A DNA stretch of 5,932 nucleotides, taken from NCBI GenBank assembly GCA_003520315.1, contig DOVA01000097.1:1-5932 (forward strand). Direction: 5' to 3'. Under the pieces are notes generated by a model. The model was given only the letters and a program-made list of their open reading frames with translations. It had not been told where the DNA came from and made no database searches. Of this stretch, positions 1 through 5,932 are shown piece after piece. This DNA is from Rikenellaceae bacterium. Lineage in GTDB: Bacteria; Bacteroidota; Bacteroidia; Bacteroidales; UBA932. The translations under genes and the position numbers were made by a program. How positions within the stretch are numbered: position 1 is the stretch's first letter; every line of letters starts with the position of its first letter.

Positions 1-140
1 AGGATCGGGTAACACAACCTCCCCATATTGCCGGGCCGTTATGTGGCATTGGAAACACCCAAATACCCTGGTTAAATTCGAAAGCTAACAGTCAAAAGTT
101 TAATTAATAGAAAGATAGACTCTGAATACCCGACCCGCAT
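1..140. other. Gene-poor left edge, GC-richer than the rest
   Basis: No gene can be supported here. The first 60 bases are visibly richer in G and C than the following sequence. Short open stretches run in from the left edge on both strands, for example plus-strand frames ending with stops at 86-88 and 105-107, and a minus-strand frame open over about the first 100 bases. None shows a recognisable motif, and several frames being open at once is what short GC-richer DNA gives by chance. The stretch could be the end of a neighbouring gene, plain intergenic DNA, or the edge of a cassette-like repeat (GGGCCGTTATGTGGCA at 34-49 resembles the right end of an integron attC site). I cannot decide among these. 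Confidence 0.4.
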
Positions 141-166
141 TTTGACCTTTTTGTCAAGGTTTGACC
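141..166. promoter_or_regulatory. TTGAC/GTCAA repeat cluster, possible operator
   Basis: Three copies of one 5-base word lie within 26 bases: TTGAC at 142-146, its reverse complement GTCAA at 153-157, and TTGAC at 161-165. The outer two sit in a direct repeat TTTGACC (141-147 and 160-166) with starts 19 bases apart. The middle copy forms an inverted repeat with each neighbour, with 6-base and 3-base spacers. The last copy overlaps the proposed -33 element of the promoter for the lipoprotein gene at 241. This geometry suits a dimeric repressor or activator site, but that role is inferred and no regulator gene is present in the window. Confidence 0.35.
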
Positions 167-188
167 CAACGAGAAATTAATTACTTTG
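160..188 (+). promoter_or_regulatory. Possible Bacteroidota-type promoter for the lipoprotein/barrel pair
   Basis: TTTG at 160-163 and TTACTTTG at 181-188 are separated by 17 bases. They match the Bacteroidota primary sigma-factor pattern (-33 TTTG and -7 TAnnTTTG) with one mismatch in the -7 box and a spacer slightly short of the usual length. Transcription would begin near 195, leaving a leader of roughly 45 bases before the ATG at 241. The leader is A/T-rich and has no clear Shine-Dalgarno site, which is normal for this phylum. This is pattern matching only. Confidence 0.35.
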
Positions 189-240
189 ATTACCCTTAGA
201 AAAGTTCATTTTACAAATTGTATATTTAACTCTCAAAACA

Positions 241-1653
241 ATGAAAGATAATTTTAAATCAATAGAAACATTTTTGCGAAAAGCTCCAAGACTATTTGGA
301 TTCTTTTTCCTATTAATGCTGTTTAGCTGTGCACAAGAAACAACGATTCTTAAACCAGGCACAGCTATTATTTGTGGTCATTCTGATGTGCCTAAATCCG
401 AACTTCAGACCATTTCTGTGGACGTTATCGGAGTTGCAGATTTTAATTTAAAAATGAATAAAAGCTATCTTCAAATCATTGACATAGAAACAGGTGACTT
501 CAGATTTGAAATTGATTTAACAAATGCTCAAGACTTAATACTTGATTATTATAAAAGACTAACATTATTTCTTTCTCCAAATGATAGCTTATTTATAGAT
601 TTTGATGAAAGTTATGACAGTTGTCCTCAGACTGAAGCGATTAATCATATAAAATTTTCAGGTTCATCTGCTGAAATAAACAGCATGTTACAAAAATACA
701 AATCATTTATTGGAGATAAATATTTTCAGCCTGATTGCGAAAACAAATCAGTTGAACAATACAAGACTGGACTTTCGAAATGGATTGAAGACCGAAAAGT
801 ATCATTAGACAGTTTTATTTTGCATGAGAAGCCGACTAAAGATTTCATCCTCTGGGCAACAAATGATAATATATATAGCAATGCAAATTATTTGGTAGAT
901 TATTTGTTCTACCTGGATATGAATAAGAAACCTCTAAAAAGAGATTTATTTGATAAAACGATATTTCCTGTTGATAATGATCCATCTGTAATTTCTTCAA
1001 ATTACAGGATACATCTTAATCAATATATCCAGGCAAACTATTGCCGTGATTCAGCCTTTATTATGGCGTCCAAGAAAGTTGATTACTACTCTGCTTATAA
1101 TTCTGCTATCAGTCTGATGTTAAAAAATGAGAAATTAGGACTATCAAGGGATATTATGCTGTGTGATCTTATAATACAATGTTTAGATAAGGATATCGAA
1201 ATTGCTAAACGACTTAAAGACAACTATTCTTATAAAATATCTGATGTTTTCTTGCGATCTGAATTTGATAATTATTACCTTAAATTCATTGAAAATAATG
1301 TTCATCCAATAGATTTCAGAAGTCATCTCACCGAAAACGATACAATAGTCGGAGACTTATTTGATGATATATTTTCCCGATTCAAAGGGAAGGTCTTGTA
1401 TATTGATGTTTGGGCAACATGGTGTGGACCATGCCGTATGGTTTCACCTATTGTCGACGAACTTGCTGCCGAATACGAGGGAAAGGCGGTTATTACTAAA
1501 TGTGATGTAGATTCTAGTTCTGATGTACCATTGAAATATGGGATTCGCAATATTCCGACTATTCTGTTTTTCAAAAATGGTGAGGTAAAGGATAAAATTG
1601 TTGGAGCAACCACCAAATCAGCAATAGTTGCTAAACTAAATGCATTGATGTAA
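241..1653 (+). CDS. Exported lipoprotein with C-terminal thioredoxin domain
   Basis: Probably a thiol-disulfide oxidoreductase anchored in the cell envelope. A basic N-terminus and hydrophobic stretch (about residues 17-29) lead to the lipobox LFSC, with Cys30 the likely lipidated residue, so the ATG at 241 is a good start. Residues about 40-370 look like the N-terminal region of Bacteroidota TlpA-family lipoproteins: a beta-rich part with the typical 'SPNDSLFIDFDE' segment, 'FSGSSAEIN', then a helical part. Residues about 375-470 form a thioredoxin fold with the active site WCGPC (394-398; Cys395, Cys398) and the cis-proline P439 in 'NIPT'. The part after the active site resembles ordinary cytoplasmic thioredoxin more than TlpA: no E-x-P follows the CxxC, and there is no TlpA-type insertion. 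It has ten cysteines including Cys30, with an extra one at 421. The barrel gene starts 7 nt downstream, so they are probably one operon. The lipoprotein and redox calls are firm; its partners and substrate are unknown. Confidence 0.9.
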   Translation: MKDNFKSIETFLRKAPRLFGFFFLLMLFSCAQETTILKPGTAIICGHSDVPKSELQTISVDVIGVADFNLKMNKSYLQIIDIETGDFRFEIDLTNAQDLILDYYKRLTLFLSPNDSLFIDFDESYDSCPQTEAINHIKFSGSSAEINSMLQKYKSFIGDKYFQPDCENKSVEQYKTGLSKWIEDRKVSLDSFILHEKPTKDFILWATNDNIYSNANYLVDYLFYLDMNKKPLKRDLFDKTIFPVDNDPSVISSNYRIHLNQYIQANYCRDSAFIMASKKVDYYSAYNSAISLMLKNEKLGLSRDIMLCDLIIQCLDKDIEIAKRLKDNYSYKISDVFLRSEFDNYYLKFIENNVHPIDFRSHLTENDTIVGDLFDDIFSRFKGKVLYIDVWATWCGPCRMVSPIVDELAAEYEGKAVITKCDVDSSSDVPLKYGIRNIPTILFFKNGEVKDKIVGATTKSAIVAKLNALM

Positions 1654-1660
1654 ATTTTAC

Positions 1661-2251
1661 ATGAAAAAGGTATTTGTGCTGTTGATAAGTGTGCTGTTAT
1701 TTAGCACACTGTCTTATTCGCAGACCAGATTTGGGATTAAGGGAGGGCTTAACTTTACAAACATCTCCAATCTCTCTTCGGATGTAGAGAAAACTTGGAA
1801 GAATCAAACCGGCTATCAATTAGGAGTAGCTCTTCAGATTAAAATTCCCGTTATTGGTTTAGCCATTCAGCCTGAGCTTTTGTACTCTACAGTTAAATCT
1901 GCCTCTGACAATGGAAATGAGATTAATCTAGATTATCTTACTCTTCCTGTCAACATCCAATTAGGAACTGACATGCTTTTTTTCAGGCCATTTATAGTTG
2001 CAAGCCCATTTGTCTCCTATATGATTGACAATAATGTCAGGCTTGAGGATCAGCCTGTAGATGAAATAAACAGGTTTGACTATGGAGTCGGAGTAGGAGT
2101 AGGTATCGATATCTGGAAGCTCCAGATTATGGGTAAGTATAATTGGGGCCTTGGAAAGCTAGAAAATGCAGGAGATGAATGGGATCAGTCAGAAACTTAT
2201 AAAGACGCGACTCTTCAGGGATTTCAACTTTCTATCGCTTTCCTGTTCTGA
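1661..2251 (+). CDS. Small outer-membrane beta-barrel protein, PorT-like family
   Basis: Likely an outer-membrane protein of the PorT-like/'outer membrane beta-barrel' family common in Bacteroidota. A classic signal peptide (MKK, then a hydrophobic core) ends in SYS-Q, with probable cleavage after Ser20. The mature protein opens with RFGIKGGLNFTNIS, the usual first strand of this family, continues with alternating amphipathic strands (for example LGVALQIKIP, YGVGVGVGIDIW, GKYNWGLGKL), and ends in a strand finishing with Phe (FQLSIAFLF), the signature for outer-membrane assembly. About 175 mature residues would suit an eight-stranded barrel. It has no cysteine, so it is not itself a disulfide substrate of the thioredoxin lipoprotein encoded 7 nt upstream. 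The leader before its ATG is short and A/T-rich, which fits translation from a shared mRNA. The specific function is unknown; many relatives are simply structural or of unknown role. Confidence 0.85.
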   Translation: MKKVFVLLISVLLFSTLSYSQTRFGIKGGLNFTNISNLSSDVEKTWKNQTGYQLGVALQIKIPVIGLAIQPELLYSTVKSASDNGNEINLDYLTLPVNIQLGTDMLFFRPFIVASPFVSYMIDNNVRLEDQPVDEINRFDYGVGVGVGIDIWKLQIMGKYNWGLGKLENAGDEWDQSETYKDATLQGFQLSIAFLF

Positions 2252-2288
2252 TTATTAACATGCATTCGAAAAGAAGTTTTTTCAAGTG

Positions 2289-2320
2289 GCCGCCTCAGCA
2301 TTACTGAAGGCGGCTTATTT
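2289..2320 (+). terminator. Hairpin terminator after the barrel gene
   Basis: GCCGCCT-CAG at 2289-2298 pairs with CTG-A-AGGCGGC at 2304-2314, giving a 7-bp GC-rich stem, one bulged A, 3 more base pairs and a 5-base loop. A T-rich tail (TTATTT, 2315-2320) follows. It lies 37 bases past the barrel gene stop and before the synthase start, so it probably ends the lipoprotein/barrel transcript. The tail is short and interrupted, so read-through into the next gene is possible. Confidence 0.75.
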
Positions 2321-2369
2321 GTTGGATTATAATGAGTATAGTTACATGTCTCTTTGTTAAAAATATAAA

Positions 2370-3347
2370 ATGGAGAGTTTCGATATTATAAGTGATATCG
2401 GTGAAGAATTTCACAGATACAGGGCACTTATGGAGGATAGCCTAAACAGCAGAAGTTCCTTGCTGAATGCCATTAATACTTATCAACTCCAAAACAGCGG
2501 CAAGCAATTAAGACCAATTTTAGGTATTCTTTCGGCTAAAGCTTGTGGTGGTACAGTAAATGACAGGACAATTTCATGCGTAGCAGTAGCTGAACTGATA
2601 CATACAGCAACGCTGCTTCATGATGATGTTGCCGACAAGTCTGACAGGAGAAGAGGTGTAAAGACTGTTCAAGCAGAATATACTCCTGCAGCTTCAGTTT
2701 TAACGGGTGATTACTGGCTTTCAAAGGCAATGACTATTTTGGTAAATCTTTTTGATCGCCAAATTATGGAATTTTATACCAATGCCGTTGTCAACTTGTC
2801 TGAAGGGGAGTTGTTTCAGATGCAGAAGGCAAGTTCTCTAGATACGAGCAAATCCGACTACTTTAACATTATTTACAGTAAAACAGCAAGCCTTTTTATA
2901 GGAGCTGTCAAAAGTTCGGTAGCTACTGTTTGTGATAAGGAAGATGTGCTGATGAATATGGAAATGTTTGCCGAAAATCTTGGGATAGCTTTCCAAATCA
3001 GGGATGACATTTTTGATTATATGCCATCTTTGAATACCGGAAAACCTGCAGGCGGGGATATTGTTGAAAGAAAGCTCACATTGCCGTTGATTTCGGCTCT
3101 TGATTTAGCAGCTGAGGATGAAAAGATCAGTTTGAAGGGTATGTTGAGAGACAGAAAAACTAATGATAATATACTTGTTCAAGAGGCATTTAGAATTGTT
3201 GAGAAATACTCGGGAATCTATTTAGCTCAACAGGAACTGGTAAAATACTGTCAGAGAGCAGAAAAAGCACTTTCTTTTCTTGAGGAATCTTCTTATAAAA
3301 GAGATCTTGTAACGCTTGCCAAATATGTCGGGGAAAGGCTTTACTAA
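2370..3347 (+). CDS. trans-Polyprenyl diphosphate synthase, probably long-chain (quinone side chain)
   Basis: Condenses isopentenyl diphosphate units onto an allylic diphosphate in the cytoplasm. In Bacteroidota this most likely supplies the menaquinone tail. Family motifs appear in order: GKQLRP (44-49), the first aspartate-rich motif DDVAD (Asp85, 86, 89) followed by RRR (93-95), TGD (112-114), EGELFQM (145-151), KTASLF (171-176), Q209, the second aspartate-rich motif DDIFD (212, 213, 216), and GKPAGGD with E-x-K-x-T-L-P (224-239). All metal-binding aspartates are present, so it should be active. The segment IHTATLLHDD resembles E. coli IspB (octaprenyl diphosphate synthase). The small residue A80, five before the first Asp, fits long products rather than farnesyl diphosphate, but exact chain length cannot be read. 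At 325 residues it is normal length and complete. It has no clear Shine-Dalgarno site and no convincing promoter in the short gap upstream. Its stop overlaps that of the convergent DUF3109 gene. Confidence 0.93.
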   Translation: MESFDIISDIGEEFHRYRALMEDSLNSRSSLLNAINTYQLQNSGKQLRPILGILSAKACGGTVNDRTISCVAVAELIHTATLLHDDVADKSDRRRGVKTVQAEYTPAASVLTGDYWLSKAMTILVNLFDRQIMEFYTNAVVNLSEGELFQMQKASSLDTSKSDYFNIIYSKTASLFIGAVKSSVATVCDKEDVLMNMEMFAENLGIAFQIRDDIFDYMPSLNTGKPAGGDIVERKLTLPLISALDLAAEDEKISLKGMLRDRKTNDNILVQEAFRIVEKYSGIYLAQQELVKYCQRAEKALSFLEESSYKRDLVTLAKYVGERLY

Positions 3348-3928
3348 AATAATCTCAAAGCTGCTTCTTCGAGTTGCTTATAAAAATCTTTGCCAAATGC
3401 AAAAATAAGAGGGTCTCTTAAAAACTTATAGACAGGGATTCCTTCTCTTTTCCCTTTAACGAAGGCATCCATACAAAGGTACCACTCATGTAGATTTAAG
3501 GCAGTCATACCATTGGACAGTTTTGACACTCTTATAGGATAAAGCCAGCAGGATATGGGTTTTTTCATGGAGCAGCATTGTGCATCAAAAGCTTTTTCAA
3601 TACCACACAAACAGTTGTTGTCTTTGTCAAACCAACTGTACGCACACTCTTCTCCATTTACCAATGGGGTAACAGCATCTCCGTCAGCATCAATAACAAA
3701 GGGACCCTGCTCCTTAACAGAGCGGATCCCTTCCACAGTCAGGTATTTTGAAAATTGTTGAAATTCTCCGGCAAGAATACTACACTCGTTCTTTTCAAGT
3801 GGAGCTCCACTATCGCCAATTATACAACAAGCTCCGTGGCATTTGGAATAATCACAGCAAAAATATTCTGTTATGATTTTTGGTGAAACAAGTATATTCT
3901 CAATAGCAATAATCGGAGAATAATTCAT
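3344..3928 (-). CDS. Cysteine-rich DUF3109 family protein
   Basis: A protein of unknown function recognised as DUF3109 by its cysteine pattern. Numbering from the ATG at 3928 (194 residues), cysteines lie at 24, 25, 30, 34, 35, 49, 95, 106, 108, 118, 119, 127 and 152. They include KCHGACC followed by GDSGAPLEKNE, a CLC pair, QCC, and ISCWLYPIRV. This layout recalls the CxxC/CC-type putative metal- or Fe-S-binding proteins (YkgJ-like), so metal or cluster binding is a reasonable inference but not shown. There is no signal peptide, so it is probably cytoplasmic. A longer reading from an ATG at 3946 (200 residues) is possible, but it would overlap the upstream protease by 17 nt. The ATG at 3928 lies 1 nt after the protease stop, and its product begins more like the family, so I prefer it. 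The gene is probably co-transcribed and translationally coupled with the protease. Confidence 0.88.
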   Translation of the reverse strand: MNYSPIIAIENILVSPKIITEYFCCDYSKCHGACCIIGDSGAPLEKNECSILAGEFQQFSKYLTVEGIRSVKEQGPFVIDADGDAVTPLVNGEECAYSWFDKDNNCLCGIEKAFDAQCCSMKKPISCWLYPIRVSKLSNGMTALNLHEWYLCMDAFVKGKREGIPVYKFLRDPLIFAFGKDFYKQLEEAALRLF

Positions 3929-3929
3929 A

Positions 3930-5932
3930 CTATTTCTTAAAACCATTCATTATTATCTCGACTTCATTTCCTTGTGTAAGTGCAGTCTTGATGAAGTTAT
4001 CAATCTTCTCAGGAGTCATGCTTTTGAGAGTTGCCTCAAAAGTTGAGTGCATATCCTTGCCTAAGAAATAGCGGTTTGTAAGAACAGAGAGCCAATAATT
4101 ATTTTCTCTGAGATTTTGAGTATAATTTTTCTGCATATACTCAATTACCTTGGCAAAATCTGTCTTTTCGACGCCGTTCTTCATAACATTTTCTATTTCC
4201 TTTTGTGCTCTTGCAATTAGTCTGTCTTTGATGGCTACGTCTGTATCAAAGCCATAGAGAAACACAAAGTAATCTTCGGGATAATATGTAACACTCATGC
4301 TTACACCAACGCCATAAGTACCACCTTCATCTTCCCTAATGGTCCTGGTAAATACCTGATCGAAGATTTGTTTGGTAATGTCTGCCATAATTTTGTTTTC
4401 AACAGTATATGGTATCTTGCCTGAGTAGATCTTGTAGACAGTTGATTTAGGAGTCTGCATCTCTTTGTCAAATTGTTTTGAAATGACTCCCCTAACAGGG
4501 ACATTGTTCAGGTTCTTCCAGTCTTCTTTTTTGGCCTTGTTTGCAGGCAAAGATCCAATGTATGTTTCAACCAGTGGTTTAACTGTGGCAGGATCGATGT
4601 TACCAACAAATACAAAGGTAAAATCAGCGGCATTTGCAAAACGCTCTTTGATAATCTGTAAGGCTCTGTCATAATTAATCTGGTCTAACATCTTTGATGT
4701 TAACCTGTTTACGTATGGGTTGTTATTGAAGAGAGTCTTGGAGAGAGAATCTTGGAAAGCAATCATAGGAAGAGATTCCATATTAACCAACTGAGCTCTC
4801 ATTCGTGTAATATATGAATCGAAAGCTTCATCATCTTTTCTGACGTCGGTATATGAAAGATAAATTAATTGCATGAATGTTTCTAGATCCTTTGGAGAAG
4901 AAGATCCACTCAGCTGTTCGTTATTAATTCCAATAGAAGGGTTGATAGATACATTTTTACCTGCAAGATTCTTCTTTAAATCTATTGCACTGAATTTTCC
5001 AAGTCCTCCTAAAGTTGCTATATCATCAAGGACTTTTGTAATTACTACATCTTCGGGATTAGTCAGTGAAAATCCTCCACGGCTTGTGGCAGTGAACAAA
5101 ATCTGATCTTCTTTGAAATCAGTTTTTTTGATTACCACAGTAGCTCCATTGGAAAGTGTCCAAACAAGGGCATCAGTGATCGGTTCGCGGGTTTCCTTAA
5201 CAACTTTTCCTGCTTTTGGAGTTACAGCAACAAGAGGCTCATTGGAAACAGTCTCTGTATATGGTTCAAGCTTGTCATTGAGAGCACTTTCATAAAGAGA
5301 GAGAATTTCTTCTTTAGTTGGCACTTTTATCCCTTCTTTCTGAGGCATCATTACCAGCATTACAACATTTTCTCTTGTAGGTAGTGATTTTGCATATGTA
5401 TTTATCTGATCAACAGTAATAGCAGGTGCTATCTGCTGCATCAAAGTATACTCCATCTCAATTCCTGGCAAAGCTTCTCCAGTAAGAAAATGGTTGACTA
5501 AATTTTGAACATAGTAATCATTCTTCTGATTTTCACGCTCTTTATAAAGTCTCTCCAGCCTGCTCATATAATTTGCTTTTGCTCTCTCATACTCTGAAGC
5601 AGTAAAACCAAACTGTCTCATCCTTTCAGCCTCGTTAATAATTGTTCTTGCACCCCTTTCCAATTCTCCTTCACGAGCTTCAACACTTAGTGTGAAAGCC
5701 TTTTTGGTCTGAGAAACGAAGAAATCTCCATAACTTGCATCTGCTCCAACAAAAGGAGGATCGGATTTTTGAACTAACTCTGAAAGGCGAGAATTGAGCA
5801 TTGAGCAGACCATATTGTTCATGTAGTCAATGACTGTTTGTGCAACTGTTGGCCGCAGTTCAACCGGCACTACATCATGTTTATACATTAGATAAAACTC
5901 GGTTGATTTTGATTCTGGGTCACTTGCTATTG
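3930..5932 (-). CDS. M16 family zinc metallopeptidase (insulinase/pitrilysin-like), 5' end beyond window
   Basis: C-terminal 666 residues of a large M16 protease. The reading frame stays open to the right edge (residues before the first in-window ATG read IASDPESKSTEFYL), so the ATG at 5888 is internal and the true start lies outside. Relatives in Bacteroidota have about 930-950 residues, so roughly 270-280 are missing, including the expected HxxEH zinc site and any signal peptide; activity cannot be judged here. Visible parts, in residues of this fragment: a first M16 C-type domain to about 195 (SDPE-x-x-ST, then LPTRENVVMLVMMP), a linker to about 250, then the second, normally non-catalytic half, starting near LSNGATVVIKK (259-269) with no HxxEH. 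The final domain carries FVFVGNID (439-446) and REDEGGTYGVGVS (532-544), the conserved Arg/Tyr region of the M16 C-terminal half. Relatives usually act in the periplasm on peptides. The DUF3109 gene follows after 1 nt. No frameshift is seen. Confidence 0.93.
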   Translation of the reverse strand, partial: IASDPESKSTEFYLMYKHDVVPVELRPTVAQTVIDYMNNMVCSMLNSRLSELVQKSDPPFVGADASYGDFFVSQTKKAFTLSVEAREGELERGARTIINEAERMRQFGFTASEYERAKANYMSRLERLYKERENQKNDYYVQNLVNHFLTGEALPGIEMEYTLMQQIAPAITVDQINTYAKSLPTRENVVMLVMMPQKEGIKVPTKEEILSLYESALNDKLEPYTETVSNEPLVAVTPKAGKVVKETREPITDALVWTLSNGATVVIKKTDFKEDQILFTATSRGGFSLTNPEDVVITKVLDDIATLGGLGKFSAIDLKKNLAGKNVSINPSIGINNEQLSGSSSPKDLETFMQLIYLSYTDVRKDDEAFDSYITRMRAQLVNMESLPMIAFQDSLSKTLFNNNPYVNRLTSKMLDQINYDRALQIIKERFANAADFTFVFVGNIDPATVKPLVETYIGSLPANKAKKEDWKNLNNVPVRGVISKQFDKEMQTPKSTVYKIYSGKIPYTVENKIMADITKQIFDQVFTRTIREDEGGTYGVGVSMSVTYYPEDYFVFLYGFDTDVAIKDRLIARAQKEIENVMKNGVEKTDFAKVIEYMQKNYTQNLRENNYWLSVLTNRYFLGKDMHSTFEATLKSMTPEKIDNFIKTALTQGNEVEIIMNGFKK

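Noticed and set aside
2..107. Short open frames entering from the left edge (plus-strand stops at 86-88 and 105-107; minus-strand frame open over about 100 bases)
   Set aside because: Three frames are open at once over a short GC-richer stretch, none has a family motif I recognise, and they cannot all be genes. A partial gene end is possible but unsupported.
1323..1616. 97-codon open frame on the minus strand opposite the thioredoxin domain
   Set aside because: It is fully antisense to a well-recognised domain, shows no motif, and is explained by the codon composition of the real gene.
2328..2333. TATAAT in the gap before the polyprenyl synthase gene
   Set aside because: It lacks a matching -35 at proper spacing, and Bacteroidota primary sigma factor prefers TAnnTTTG. 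The closest such match, TCTCTTTG at 2349-2356, has no well-spaced -33 and would leave almost no leader.
5886..5888. ATG at 5888 as the start of the M16 protease
   Set aside because: The frame is open upstream to the window edge with family-like sequence, and the product would lack the catalytic N-terminal domain; this is an internal methionine.
3930..5932. M16 protease as a truncated pseudogene
   Set aside because: The missing N-terminal part is simply outside the window; the visible frame has no internal stop or frameshift.

Overview
The window reads as a piece of a Bacteroidota chromosome, most likely Bacteroidales. The gene families point that way: a TlpA-type lipoprotein, a PorT-like outer-membrane barrel, a DUF3109 protein and a long M16 protease. 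So does the AT-rich sequence with A-rich leaders and no clear Shine-Dalgarno sites before its starts. The genus cannot be named from the sequence.

Layout: positions 1-240 carry no gene I can support. They hold a GC-richer left edge, a cluster of TTGAC/GTCAA repeats and a possible Bacteroidota-type promoter. Two plus-strand genes follow, 7 nt apart and probably co-transcribed: an exported lipoprotein ending in a thioredoxin domain (241-1653) and a small outer-membrane beta-barrel protein (1661-2251). A hairpin terminator at 2289-2320 closes this unit. A plus-strand trans-polyprenyl diphosphate synthase follows (2370-3347) and probably makes the quinone side chain. Its stop codon overlaps the stop of a convergent minus-strand unit. 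That unit is a large M16 metallopeptidase, cut by the right edge of the window (3930-5932), followed 1 nt later by a cysteine-rich DUF3109 protein (3344-3928).

How the genes relate: the first pair are both envelope proteins (a lipid-anchored redox protein and a barrel), so a shared envelope role is plausible but unproven. The synthase is metabolic housekeeping. The M16/DUF3109 pair looks translationally coupled, with no obvious functional link.

The most unusual feature is the lipoprotein's C-terminal domain. Up to the WCGPC active site it reads like the TlpA-like lipoprotein family. After it, it reads like an ordinary cytoplasmic thioredoxin (TrxA) of Bacteroidota, and GC content rises over the same stretch. 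This suggests a domain swap. I see no CRISPR array, insertion sequence, tRNA, rRNA or defence system, and most of the window looks like ordinary core genome.
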